From DASYGT01 sp035999365 (GTDB lineage: Bacteria > Actinomycetota > Actinomycetes > Mycobacteriales > Jatrophihabitantaceae), in assembly GCA_035999365.1 (NCBI GenBank), contig DASYGT010000032.1, positions 1 to 64,000 on the forward strand: DNA of 64,000 nucleotides. Direction: 5' to 3'. The position numbers and the translations under genes were made by a program. This document shows, in pieces, positions 25,288 to 34,005 of this stretch. Positions within the stretch are counted from its first letter, which is position 1; every line of letters starts with the position of its first letter. The notes below the pieces were generated by a model that was given only the letters and a program-made list of their open reading frames with translations, ran no database searches and was not told the origin of the DNA.

Positions 25288-26448
25288 CTACGCCCAGACG
25301 GCCTGCGGTTCGGCGCGGCGCTCGGCCAGCGACGTCGGACCTTCGTACTCGCGCACGACCTCATAACGGGTGTTGCGCTCCACCGGCTGGAAGCCCGCGT
25401 CGCGGATGAGGTCGAGAAGATTGTCACGGGTGAGCTTGTCCGGCGTCCCATAGTGATCGGCGTCGTGGGTGATCTTGTATTCCACGACCGACCCGTCCAT
25501 GTCGTCCGCGCCGTAGTTCAATGCCAGCTGCGACGTCGACAACCCGTGCATCACCCAGAAGACCTTCACGTGATCGAAGTTGTCGAGCATCAGACGGCTG
25601 ACGGCGAACGTCTTCAATACGTCCGCCGGCTGAGCCATCGGCAGGTGCGACAAGCGGTTGTTGTCGTTGTGGAAGCGCAGCGGGATGAAGACGGCGAAGC
25701 CCCCGGTCTCGTCCTGCAGCTCGCGCAGCCGCATCACATGATCGACCCGGTGCCGCGGTTCCTCGATGTGGCCGTAGAGCATCGTTGCCGGGGTGCGCAG
25801 CCCCTTGCCGTGCGCGAGGCGGTGGATACGTGACCAGTCTTCCCAGTGCGTCTTGTGGTCGACGATCTGCTTGCGCACGTCCCAGTCGAAGATCTCGGCA
25901 CCGCCGCCGGTGAGCGACTCGAGTCCGGCATCGATCAGTTCGTCGAGGATGTCATCCGCGCTCAGCCCGCTGATCTCCTCGAAGAAGTGGATCTCGGTGG
26001 CCGTGAAGCACTTCAGGGCGACATCGGGAAGCGCCGCCTTCAGTTCGCGCAACACGCGCGGGTAGTACTTCCACGGCAGCGTCGGGTGCAGGCCGTTGAC
26101 GATGTGCAGTTCGGTCAGGCCGTCGTCCTTCATGCCCAGCGCTGTCTCGACCGCCTCTTCGACGCGCATCGTGTACGCGTCCTTCTGTCCCGGCTTGCGC
26201 TGGAAGCTGCAGTACGCGCAGGAGGCCGTGCAGACGTTGGTCAGGTTGAGGTGGCGGTTGACGTTGAAGAACGTCCGGGTGCCGTTCTTCGCGGTCCGGA
26301 CGTCGTGGGCCAGACCGCCGAGCCAGGCGAGGTCGTCGCTGTCGTACAGGTCTTCGCCGTCCTGCCGGGTGAGGCGCTCACGCGCGGCGACCTTCTCGGT
26401 CAGTTCGGCCTTTCGGGATGGGCTCAGTCGGGACGGGCTCAGCGGCAT
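25288..26448 (-). CDS. mqnE: Aminofutalosine synthase
   Basis: Radical SAM enzyme joining 3-enolpyruvyl benzoate to the adenosyl radical of SAM, the second step of the futalosine pathway. From the ATG at 26448 it has 386 residues. The cluster motif is C73-TAS-C77-AY-C80 in NVCTASCAYCSFQR, followed by HIVNGLHPTLPWKYY and the GGGAEIFDWDVRKQI region. The C-terminal GADDMDGSVVEYKI is characteristic of MqnE. It diverges from the MMPL operon across a 158-base regulatory region. Confidence 0.94.
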   Translation of the reverse strand: MPLSPSRLSPSRKAELTEKVAARERLTRQDGEDLYDSDDLAWLGGLAHDVRTAKNGTRTFFNVNRHLNLTNVCTASCAYCSFQRKPGQKDAYTMRVEEAVETALGMKDDGLTELHIVNGLHPTLPWKYYPRVLRELKAALPDVALKCFTATEIHFFEEISGLSADDILDELIDAGLESLTGGGAEIFDWDVRKQIVDHKTHWEDWSRIHRLAHGKGLRTPATMLYGHIEEPRHRVDHVMRLRELQDETGGFAVFIPLRFHNDNNRLSHLPMAQPADVLKTFAVSRLMLDNFDHVKVFWVMHGLSTSQLALNYGADDMDGSVVEYKITHDADHYGTPDKLTRDNLLDLIRDAGFQPVERNTRYEVVREYEGPTSLAERRAEPQAVWA

Positions 26449-26536
26449 GCAATCAGCGTACGTCCCCTCATTTCGGGGAGACTTTGCCCCGTCAGGCGAC
26501 GCCAAGTCTCTCCGAAGCGCGCCTTCCCCAGCGGGG

Positions 26537-26573
26537 TTGACAGCGCTAAGTTAACGCCACTAAGTTAGCGCTG
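26537..26573 (+). promoter_or_regulatory. Promoter with overlapping palindromic (TetR-type) operator
   Basis: A TTGACA -35 box (26537-26542) and a weak -10-like TAAGTT (26561-26566) are 18 bases apart. The span is covered by an inverted repeat, CAGCGCTAA (26541-26549) and TTAGCGCTG (26565-26573), and by two CTAAGTTA units 14 bases apart. The position would let a bound repressor block polymerase; the TetR gene in the operon that follows is the natural candidate. The same region may also affect divergent mqnE. Confidence 0.65.
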
Positions 26574-26606
26574 TTCCGAACGTCGGTGCCGACCCGGGAG
26601 CACGAC

Positions 26607-28856
26607 ATGCTGTCTCGCTTCGCCGAACTGGGCATTCGCTTCCCCCGCCGCGTGCTGGTACTCGCTGGAATCGTTCTCTTCATCGCCGCGGCCTACGGCG
26701 CCCAGGCGGCCTCGCATCTAGCGTCCGGGGGCTTCTACGACACCAGCGCCGAGTCGTGGCAAGCACGCAACACGCTGTCCGGCACGTTCCACACCGGCGA
26801 CCCGAACCTGGTGCTCGAGGTCACGAGTGCATCGGGCGTCGACAGCGCGACCGCACGTGCGGCCGGACTCGCAATCGTCGCCGACCTGCAACGGCAGCCG
26901 CACGCGACCAGCGTCCAGTCGTACTGGACCGCACCGGCCACCCAGGCGGCCGCTCTGCGAAGCAAGGACGGCCACGCGGCGCTCGTCGTGGCGCGCGTCG
27001 AAGGCGACGACAACTCGGCGCCGAAGCGGGCCGCGCAGATCTACGGTCCGCTCATCGGTACCCACGACGGCGTCACCGTGCGGCAGGGCGGCATCATCGC
27101 CGCGATCCACACCGTCAACGACCTGACCAAGACCGACCTCACCAAGTCGGAAATGATCGCGATCCCACTCACCGTGATCGCATTGATCTGGGTCTTCGGC
27201 AGCTTCATCGCGGCACTGCTTCCCCTGGCGGTGGGACTGTCGTCGATCATCGGGACGATGGCGATCCTGCGATTGATCGCCACTGTCACCAACGTGTCGA
27301 TCTACGCGCTCAACATGACCACCGCAATGGGGCTGGCCCTCGCGATCGACTACAGCCTGTTCGTGGTGAGCCGTTATCGCGAAGAGGTCCGGGCAGGAGC
27401 TCTGCCCGATGACGCGATCCGCACGACGATTCGCACCGCCGGCCGTACCGTGCTGTTCTCCGCACTCACCGTCGGTCTGTCACTTGCCGCGATGCTCGTG
27501 TTCCCGGTGTACTTCCTCAGGTCGTTCGCCTACGCCGGCATTGCCGTCGTCGCACTGGCCACGATCGCGGCGCTGCTCCTTCTGCCCGCGCTGCTCAAGG
27601 TGCTCGGTCCGCGGGTCGACGCACTCGATCTGCGGGCGGGGACCCGGCGCCTGTTACGGCGGCCACCGCCGCAGGTCAAGGCGATCGAGCAGACGTTCTG
27701 GTACCGCTTCGCCAATGCGGTGATGCGACGTGCATTGCCGGTCGGGCTCGTCGTCACCGCGATCCTTGTCGCGCTCGGACTCCCGTTCCTGCACGCGCAC
27801 TTCGGCTATCCCGACGACCACGTGGTCCCGAAGTCGGAGTCCGTGCACAAGGTCGGCGACGACCTCCGCCACAACTTCACGACCAACGCCGGTTCGACCG
27901 TCAGCATCGTTGCGAAAAGCATCTCCGCGTCACCGCAAGGCCTCGACACCTACGCGACGCAGTTGTCCCGAGTCGACGGCATCACCTCGGTGGCGGCAGC
28001 GTCCGGCACGTACGTCCACGGGAACCGCGTCGCCCCCGGCGCCGCATCGATGACCTCTGGTAGCGCGACGTACCTCGATCTGCAGACGGGCGCCGACGCG
28101 CAGACGGACAGAGCGAAATCGATTCTGTCCAGCCTGCGCACGGTTCCTTCGCCCTGGCCCGTGCAGTTCACCGGTCAGACGGCGATCAACCAGGACAGCC
28201 TGCACGCACTGGCCGTCACGATGCCGATCGCGATCGCTCTGATCGTGCTTGCCACGTTCATCGTGCTGTTCCTGTTCACCGGAAGCATCATCTTGCCGAT
28301 CAAGGCGCTCATCCTGAACACGCTGTCGCTGTCGGCGACGTTCGGAGCGATGGTGTGGATCTTCCAGGAGGGGCACCTGCACTGGCTGTTCCCCGACCTC
28401 ACCGCCACCGGATACCTCGTCCCGACGATGCCGCCATTGATGTTCTGCGTCGCGTTCGGACTGTCTATGGACTACGAGGTATTCCTGCTCTCGCGAATCC
28501 GCGAGTCGTGGCTCGAGTCCGGCCGCACTGCCGCCGACAACACGCGAGCCGTGGCCCTCGGCCTCGGGCGCACCGGTCGCATCGTCACAGCCGCCGCACT
28601 GCTCATGGCCATCGTCTTCGCCGCCATCGCCAACGCCCGAGTCTCGTTCATGATGCTTTTCGGCACAGGCCTTACGCTGGCGGTAATCATGGATGCGACG
28701 GTCGTTCGGGGCGTTCTGGTGCCGGCGTTCATGCGACTGGCCGGACGGTGGAACTGGTGGGCACCGCGCCCACTCGCCCGCCTGCACCAGCGGTTCGGTC
28801 TCGCCGAGGCGCCCACGACGCCGGACTACATCGCGAAGGAGCCGGTCGGCGTATGA
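26607..28856 (+). CDS. MMPL/RND-family membrane transporter
   Basis: Exporter-like protein of 749 residues related to mycobacterial MmpL lipid and drug transporters. It has two repeats, each with one membrane helix, a large extracytoplasmic loop and a cluster of five or six helices: about 13-32 and 180-340, then 370-392 and 540-720. The GLALAIDYSLFVVSRYREE and GLSMDYEVFLLSRIRE segments are the paired signature with conserved Asp-Tyr. Start is the ATG at 26607 after GGGAG. The operator in front and TetR gene behind (4-base overlap) point to inducible efflux. Confidence 0.9.
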   Translation: MLSRFAELGIRFPRRVLVLAGIVLFIAAAYGAQAASHLASGGFYDTSAESWQARNTLSGTFHTGDPNLVLEVTSASGVDSATARAAGLAIVADLQRQPHATSVQSYWTAPATQAAALRSKDGHAALVVARVEGDDNSAPKRAAQIYGPLIGTHDGVTVRQGGIIAAIHTVNDLTKTDLTKSEMIAIPLTVIALIWVFGSFIAALLPLAVGLSSIIGTMAILRLIATVTNVSIYALNMTTAMGLALAIDYSLFVVSRYREEVRAGALPDDAIRTTIRTAGRTVLFSALTVGLSLAAMLVFPVYFLRSFAYAGIAVVALATIAALLLLPALLKVLGPRVDALDLRAGTRRLLRRPPPQVKAIEQTFWYRFANAVMRRALPVGLVVTAILVALGLPFLHAHFGYPDDHVVPKSESVHKVGDDLRHNFTTNAGSTVSIVAKSISASPQGLDTYATQLSRVDGITSVAAASGTYVHGNRVAPGAASMTSGSATYLDLQTGADAQTDRAKSILSSLRTVPSPWPVQFTGQTAINQDSLHALAVTMPIAIALIVLATFIVLFLFTGSIILPIKALILNTLSLSATFGAMVWIFQEGHLHWLFPDLTATGYLVPTMPPLMFCVAFGLSMDYEVFLLSRIRESWLESGRTAADNTRAVALGLGRTGRIVTAAALLMAIVFAAIANARVSFMMLFGTGLTLAVIMDATVVRGVLVPAFMRLAGRWNWWAPRPLARLHQRFGLAEAPTTPDYIAKEPVGV

Positions 28857-29554
28857 GCGTGAGCGCACCCCCCAGGCGCCGTCGTGCCCAGCGTGGCAGC
28901 GGCGAACAACTCCGCGCCGAGATCATCACCGCTGCCAAGACGTTGCTCGCCGATGCGGCCAACGCAGACGACGTGTCGATCCGTGCCGTTGCCGACGCCG
29001 TCGGAGTTACCGCGCCATCGATCTACCTGCACTTCGCGGACAAGAACGAACTGCTCGGCGCCGTGGTCTCGGACGTGTTCACCACACTGGACACGGCGAT
29101 GCTCGAGGCCGGGTCCGGTGTCGACTCCCCCATGGCCAAGTTGCGGGCGTTCGGCCTCGCGTACGTGCAATTCGCGCTCGCCCACCCGGAGCACTACCGC
29201 ATCGCGACCATGGATCCGTGCCCGATGCCCGTCGTCGACGAGGTCATGGCCAGCTCGGCCTTCGTCCACTTCAACGACACCGTCATCGAATGCATCGAGG
29301 CCGGCGTCTTCCCCGCCGGTGATCCCCTTCCAGTGACGCTGGACCTGTGGGCAGCAGCGCACGGCATCGCGTCGTTGATGATCGCCAAGCCGTTCCTGCC
29401 GTGGGGCGAGGTCGAGGTAGTCGCCGATCGCGCCCTGTGCGCCGCTGCCCTCGGCCATGCCGCACGTGCCTTGATCGGCGACGCACCCACTCCCGATCAG
29501 GTCACTGCGTGGCTCGACGGGCAGCATCGCGCCGCCCGCGAGAACGGAGGCTGA
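28853..29554 (+). CDS. TetR/AcrR-family transcriptional repressor
   Basis: 233-residue regulator with an N-terminal TetR helix-turn-helix (VSIRAVADAVGVTAPSIYLHFADKNELL, about 40-67) and a C-terminal ligand domain of the WHG/TetR_C type. Basic residues precede the HTH. Its ATG overlaps the MMPL stop by 4 bases, so it is made with the transporter and probably represses the palindromic promoter at 26537-26573 (inference). The ligand is unknown. Confidence 0.9.
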   Translation: MSVSAPPRRRRAQRGSGEQLRAEIITAAKTLLADAANADDVSIRAVADAVGVTAPSIYLHFADKNELLGAVVSDVFTTLDTAMLEAGSGVDSPMAKLRAFGLAYVQFALAHPEHYRIATMDPCPMPVVDEVMASSAFVHFNDTVIECIEAGVFPAGDPLPVTLDLWAAAHGIASLMIAKPFLPWGEVEVVADRALCAAALGHAARALIGDAPTPDQVTAWLDGQHRAARENGG

Positions 29555-30456
29555 TGCTCGTGCGGCTGTTACCTCGCGAGCTGCACACCACCGATCGGCC
29601 CAGTTCGACGGCGCAGTGGACGACGCTGGGACGTGCACTCGAGCTCGACCGCGAACCGGATCAACGGATCGTCACCGACGTGTTCGCGCCCGCCTTCCTC
29701 ACCACCGCTTCCCGCGCGGCGCTGAGTGCGCTGCAGCTCGGGCGTCCGGTGTTGAGACGTGCCGAGCGGGCCGACCTGGCAGGCCTTGCCGCGTTCGCGC
29801 TGTGCCGTCACCGCTTCATCGACGAACATCTGCTCAGCCACCTGGCGGGCGGCGCGACGCAGATCGTCGTGCTGGGCGCCGGCTACGACGCGAGGGCTTA
29901 CCGCTTCGCCGACGACATCGGCGACCGGCCCGTGTTCGAGGTGGACCTGCCGCCGCTGTCCCGCCGCAAGGCGGCGATCGTCGAATCGCATCGTGACCTC
30001 TTCGGCGGTACGCGCGTGCGCCGAGTGGAGATCGACTTTCGCCGCGACTCCCTCGCCGAGCGACTGGGCACCGCGGGGTTCGTGAGGGACGTGCCGACTT
30101 TCGTCGCCTGGGAGGGCGTCAGCATGTACCTGACGCGCGAAGCCGTCGACGCAACGCTGCAGACACTGAGCGAGATCTGCGGCCGGGGATCGGTCGTGGC
30201 GATGGACTACTGGTTCCGGGTCGACGGCACCGGACCGGCGGACCAGGCGCGGCGGCTCGGCGCCCAGGCGATCCGGCTGATCGGCGAGCCAGTGACGTTC
30301 GGGCTGAACCCGTCCGACGCGGCGGACTTCCTGCGCGCGCACCGATTCGAGCTCACCGACCTCGCTCAGGCGCCGGAACTCGCCGGTCGTTATGCGACGG
30401 ACGGACGGCACAGCGAGAAGTCGGTCTACGTCGTCGCCGCACAGCTGAACCGCTAA
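29554..30456 (+). CDS. SAM-dependent methyltransferase, LCMT/TIGR00027-like
   Basis: 300-residue methyltransferase of the leucine carboxyl methyltransferase-like family that is expanded in mycobacteria and relatives. Motif I is VVLGAGYDARAYRF, followed by FEVDLPPLSRRKAAIV and FVAWEGVSMYL. Substrate unknown. The start shares one base with the TetR stop (TGATG), so the three genes form an operon; methylation of an exported lipid or small molecule is possible but speculative. The stop overlaps that of the convergent AsnC-type gene by 4 bases. Confidence 0.85.
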   Translation: MLVRLLPRELHTTDRPSSTAQWTTLGRALELDREPDQRIVTDVFAPAFLTTASRAALSALQLGRPVLRRAERADLAGLAAFALCRHRFIDEHLLSHLAGGATQIVVLGAGYDARAYRFADDIGDRPVFEVDLPPLSRRKAAIVESHRDLFGGTRVRRVEIDFRRDSLAERLGTAGFVRDVPTFVAWEGVSMYLTREAVDATLQTLSEICGRGSVVAMDYWFRVDGTGPADQARRLGAQAIRLIGEPVTFGLNPSDAADFLRAHRFELTDLAQAPELAGRYATDGRHSEKSVYVVAAQLNR

Positions 30457-30932
30457 GGCGGCGGGCGAAGCGGCTCGGTGGCTTCGAGGGGGACCTGGAT
30501 ACGGTCCTCGAACTTCGTCGAGAGAACGACGGTGGTGCGGGTTCGCGCCACGCCTGGCATCGCATTGAGCGCACGGATCGTCTCCTCGAGTCCGGCGACG
30601 TCGGGCACCCGCACCTTGACGACGAACGTCTCCTCCCCGGCGACGAACCAGCAATGCTCGACCGCCGGCAGGGCAGCGAGATTGGCCGCCACGCCGTCGG
30701 TGTCTGCGCTGTCGGTGATGAAGACGCCGACGAGCGCGTTCATCGCATACCCGAGGGACTCCGGCGCAACCGCCGCGTGATATCCGGTGATCACCCCCGA
30801 GGTCTCGAGCTTGGACACCCGATCATGCACGGCAGGCGCGCTCAGCCCGACGGCACGCGCCAGCTCGGCGTAGGTGATCCGGGCATTCGCGCGCAGTGCG
30901 TCCAGCAGTTGCCGATCAACCGAGTCCACCAC
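30453..30932 (-). CDS. Lrp/AsnC-family transcriptional regulator
   Basis: 159-residue regulator with an N-terminal HTH (ITYAELARAVGLSAPAVHDRVSKL) and a C-terminal RAM/ligand domain. It probably senses an amino acid or a metabolite. I prefer the GTG at 30932, since GGGAG lies seven bases before it and it avoids overlap with ubiX; a GTG 33 bases earlier is possible. It lies directly behind the ubiX-mqnP-ubiD genes on the same strand, which may be chance or may link it to their control. Confidence 0.87.
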   Translation of the reverse strand: MVDSVDRQLLDALRANARITYAELARAVGLSAPAVHDRVSKLETSGVITGYHAAVAPESLGYAMNALVGVFITDSADTDGVAANLAALPAVEHCWFVAGEETFVVKVRVPDVAGLEETIRALNAMPGVARTRTTVVLSTKFEDRIQVPLEATEPLRPPP

Positions 30933-30933
30933 G

Positions 30934-31572
30934 TCAACGCTCCCGCTGTGCAGCGCCGAGTTCACCCGTCCAGCGCGTGATCAGGTCGTGCGAAACGCCC
31001 AGTGCGTCGAGCACCTTCGCCGCGACGAAATCCACAAGCTGCTGAACGGAGTGCGATGCGCTGTAGAACCCCGGACTCGCCGGCAGGACGATCGCGCCGG
31101 CGTCGTGCAACGCAAGCAGGTGCTGCAGCGTCGCGCGCGTGTACGGGGTCTCGCGGGGCACGATGACGAAGGTGCGCCGCTCCTTCAACGTGACATCCGC
31201 GGCACGCTGCAGAAGATCTTTCGACAGTCCGATCGCGATACCGGCAACGGCTGCCGTCGAGGCAGGCACCACGACCATTCCGCGCGTCCGGTAGGAACCG
31301 CTCGCCGGCCCCGCGGCGAGATTGCCGGCTGACCAGTGCGTCACTTGCTGCTGCTTCACGTCGCGGCCGAGCCACACCTGCAGATCCTCGTGCCAATGCG
31401 TGTCGCGGAACGTCAAACCGGTCTCGTCGAGCAGCGTGAGTCGGGCTGCACGTGAGACGACGAGATCGACATCCTGGTCGGCATCGAGCAGCGCGTTGAG
31501 CACAGCCTTCGCGTACGGCGTTCCCGACGCTCCCGAGACCCCGAGAACCCACGGCACCCGTCCACCGGTCAT
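30934..31572 (-). CDS. ubiX: Flavin prenyltransferase UbiX family (menaquinone branch)
   Basis: Makes the prenylated FMN cofactor needed by UbiD decarboxylases. The 212 residues show GVSGASGTPYAKAVL near the N-terminus (phosphate and flavin binding), SAGNLAAGPASGSYRTRGM and MVVVPASTAAVAGIAIG. It overlaps the prenyltransferase gene by 4 bases. In Streptomyces the equivalent UbiX-UbiA-UbiD set completes the futalosine pathway after MqnD. Confidence 0.92.
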   Translation of the reverse strand: MTGGRVPWVLGVSGASGTPYAKAVLNALLDADQDVDLVVSRAARLTLLDETGLTFRDTHWHEDLQVWLGRDVKQQQVTHWSAGNLAAGPASGSYRTRGMVVVPASTAAVAGIAIGLSKDLLQRAADVTLKERRTFVIVPRETPYTRATLQHLLALHDAGAIVLPASPGFYSASHSVQQLVDFVAAKVLDALGVSHDLITRWTGELGAAQRER

Positions 31573-32474
31573 ACGCGCAACCCGTACACAACGAGGTCGC
31601 TCACGGCAAAGAGGAACAGGCCGATGCCGATGACTCCGTTCGCGGTGAAGAAGGCACGATTCACGCGGGACAAGTCATCGGACCGCACGATGCGGTGCTC
31701 GTAGCCGAGGATCGCGGCGGTAAGACTCACACCGATCCACCACAGCCAATGCAAACCCGCCGCGATACCGAACCAGACGAACGCGGCGAGGGTGACTGCA
31801 TGCACCAGCGACGACGCCCGTAGCGCGGCTGCGATACCGAACCGTGCCGGAAACGACCGCGAACCGATCCTCCGGTCGATGTCGGCGTCCTGGCACGAGT
31901 AGATGAGGTCGAAGCCGCCGATCCAGGTGCCAACGGCGATACCGAGCGCCGCAGCCGCCCACGACACGTGGCCGACCACAGCGATCCAGGCACCGACCGG
32001 CGCGACGAACTGAGCAAGGGCGAGCAGCACCTGCGGGAAGTCGGTGAAGCGCTTGCCGTAGGAGTACAGGACGAGCAAGAAAACGGCGGCCGGCGCAAGG
32101 GCGAGGCATAGCCACGACAGCGCGGCGGCCGACCCGAGGAAGACAGCAAGTGCGGCGATGGTGCCCACTGACGCTGAACGCACCGAGAGTTCACCGGTCA
32201 CCAGTTCGCGACGGGCAGTGCGCGGGTTGAGGGCATCGAAATTACGGTCGAGGATGCGGTTCGCCGACATCGCCACCGTGCGAGCCGACACCATCGCGAC
32301 GGTGATCAGCCCGAGCTGCACCCAGTGCACCGACCGCGTCTGCGTCCACATCGCCGTCAGCGCAGCGATGTAGGCGAACGGCAGTGCGAACACCGAGTGT
32401 TCGATCATGACGAGCGAGAGGAACTTGCGGACGCGACCGCGGTCAGACGCAGCATCGAAGGCCGTGGTTGTCAT
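31569..32474 (-). CDS. mqnP: UbiA-family prenyltransferase of menaquinone synthesis
   Basis: Integral membrane enzyme that attaches a polyprenyl chain to 1,4-dihydroxy-6-naphthoate (futalosine route). From the ATG at 32474 it is 301 residues with about eight or nine membrane helices. The two Asp-rich substrate motifs are NRILDRNFDALNPRT (first) and QDADIDRRIGSRS (second). It overlaps ubiD upstream by 4 bases and ubiX downstream by 4, giving a compact three-gene operon. Confidence 0.9.
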   Translation of the reverse strand: MTTTAFDAASDRGRVRKFLSLVMIEHSVFALPFAYIAALTAMWTQTRSVHWVQLGLITVAMVSARTVAMSANRILDRNFDALNPRTARRELVTGELSVRSASVGTIAALAVFLGSAAALSWLCLALAPAAVFLLVLYSYGKRFTDFPQVLLALAQFVAPVGAWIAVVGHVSWAAAALGIAVGTWIGGFDLIYSCQDADIDRRIGSRSFPARFGIAAALRASSLVHAVTLAAFVWFGIAAGLHWLWWIGVSLTAAILGYEHRIVRSDDLSRVNRAFFTANGVIGIGLFLFAVSDLVVYGLRV

Positions 32475-33937
32475 CGACCGCGCCGTCCGATGCCGTATTC
32501 GCGCCACCGCCGTTCGACCGTCGCCGTCGTCGCGTCGTCCAGGAGACATTCGGCCGGCCAGCCGCCCGCACGGCGGTAGCCCTCCGTCGGGAGCTTGCGC
32601 GTGGCGTCGATGCCGAGCTTCCCGCCGAAGAACTGCTCGTACGATGCGTGATCCAGGTGGTCGACCGGACCCACGGTATGCAGCACGTCGTGCGAGTAGT
32701 CGACGTTGCCGAAGGCACGCCATGCGACCTCGGCGTAGTCATGTACGTCGCAATCTGCATCGACGACCACGATCAGCTTCGACAGGCTCAGCAGGCCGGC
32801 GCCCCAGATCGCGCTCATCACCTTCTGTGCGTGCTTCGGGAACCGCTTGTCGATGGAGACGATGCAGCAGTTGTGGAAGACACCCGCCTCGGGCAGGTCG
32901 TAGTCGACGATCTCGGGCACGGTCATCCGGATCAGCGGCAGGAAGATCCGTTCGGTGGCCTTGCCGATGGGCCCGTCCTCCTGCGGCGGGCGGCCGACGA
33001 TGATCGACTGGTAGATCGCGTCGGAGCGCATCGTCATCGTCTCGACGCGCAGGAACGGGAACGGCTCGATCGGCGTGTAGTAGCCGGTGTGATCGCCGAA
33101 CGGCCCTTCAGGCAGGCGTTCGCCTGGCTCGACCCACCCCTCGAGGACGATCTGCGCGGCGGCCGGAACCTGCAGCGGCACGGACACACAGTCGACCATG
33201 TCCACCCGCTCGCGCTGCACGAATCCGGCGAAGAGGTACTCGTCGATGTCGGCGGGCAGCGGGGCAGACGCGGCGTATGTGACCGCAGGCGGGCAGCCGA
33301 ACGCGATCGCGACCGGCAGGCGCTCGCCGCGCCGTTCGGCCAATGCGGCGTGCGAGGTGGAGTCCTTGTGGATCTGCCAGTGCAGGCTCACCGTGCGCTC
33401 GTCCTGCATCTGCAGGCGGTACATGCCGAGGTTGCGTGCTCCCGTCTCGGGGTGCTTCGTGTGCGTCAGCCCCAGATTGAGGAAGACGCCGCCGTCGTCC
33501 GGCCACGCCAGGATGCCCGGCAGCATCGACAGATCGACCTCGCCGCCGCGCAGGACAATCTCCTGGCACGGCGCAGAGGAGACGTGACGTGGCGGCACGG
33601 CGCGCAGTTGCCCCACCTTGCTGAGAGCGTCTTTGAGGCCACCGACGCCGCGGGGCAACTCAGGCTTGAGCAGTGCGGCGATGCGCTGCCCGATGTCGTC
33701 GAGCGAATCCACGCCGAGCGCCATCGCCATCCGGCGCTGGGTGCCGAAGACGTTGATCGCCAGGGGCATCCGTCCACGCGTCGGGTTCTCGAAGAGCAGC
33801 GCTGGGCCCTGCTCGCGCACCACCCGCTGGACGATTCCGGTGACCTCGAGATGCGGATCGACCGGAACGCCGATCCGCGCCAGGTCACCGTCGCGCTCAA
33901 GGGACGACAGCAGCGCCTGCAGGTCGAGGTGGGCCAC
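32471..33937 (-). CDS. ubiD: UbiD-family decarboxylase of menaquinone synthesis
   Basis: prFMN-dependent decarboxylase, 488 residues. The family active-site region is visible as EPGERLPEGPFGDHTGYYTP, with conserved Glu-Arg-Glu residues, plus a late NVDYSHDVLHTVGPVD and GGKLGIDATRK. The GTG at 33937 is the likely start. Genetic context, immediately upstream of mqnP and ubiX, supports action on prenylated dihydroxynaphthoate. UbiD proteins act on many aromatic acids, so assignment rests mainly on the operon. Confidence 0.92.
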   Translation of the reverse strand: MAHLDLQALLSSLERDGDLARIGVPVDPHLEVTGIVQRVVREQGPALLFENPTRGRMPLAINVFGTQRRMAMALGVDSLDDIGQRIAALLKPELPRGVGGLKDALSKVGQLRAVPPRHVSSAPCQEIVLRGGEVDLSMLPGILAWPDDGGVFLNLGLTHTKHPETGARNLGMYRLQMQDERTVSLHWQIHKDSTSHAALAERRGERLPVAIAFGCPPAVTYAASAPLPADIDEYLFAGFVQRERVDMVDCVSVPLQVPAAAQIVLEGWVEPGERLPEGPFGDHTGYYTPIEPFPFLRVETMTMRSDAIYQSIIVGRPPQEDGPIGKATERIFLPLIRMTVPEIVDYDLPEAGVFHNCCIVSIDKRFPKHAQKVMSAIWGAGLLSLSKLIVVVDADCDVHDYAEVAWRAFGNVDYSHDVLHTVGPVDHLDHASYEQFFGGKLGIDATRKLPTEGYRRAGGWPAECLLDDATTATVERRWREYGIGRRGR

Positions 33938-33960
33938 AGAGCCAGTATCCCTGTCTTTGG

Positions 33961-34005
33961 ATCGTGTCCGATCCTGACCAGGGGGTGGTCACGATCGGAC
34001 ACGAT
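33961..34005. repeat. 45-nt palindrome, family 1, copy 2
   Basis: Near-perfect inverted repeat: 20-base arms (33961-33980 and 33986-34005, 19 of 20 pairing) and a GGGGG loop. The outer arm begins ATCGTGTCCGATC. It stops directly before the stop codon of the DUF559 gene and 24 bases from the ubiD start, so it may end transcripts or be one boundary of a small mobile unit. Confidence 0.85.
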
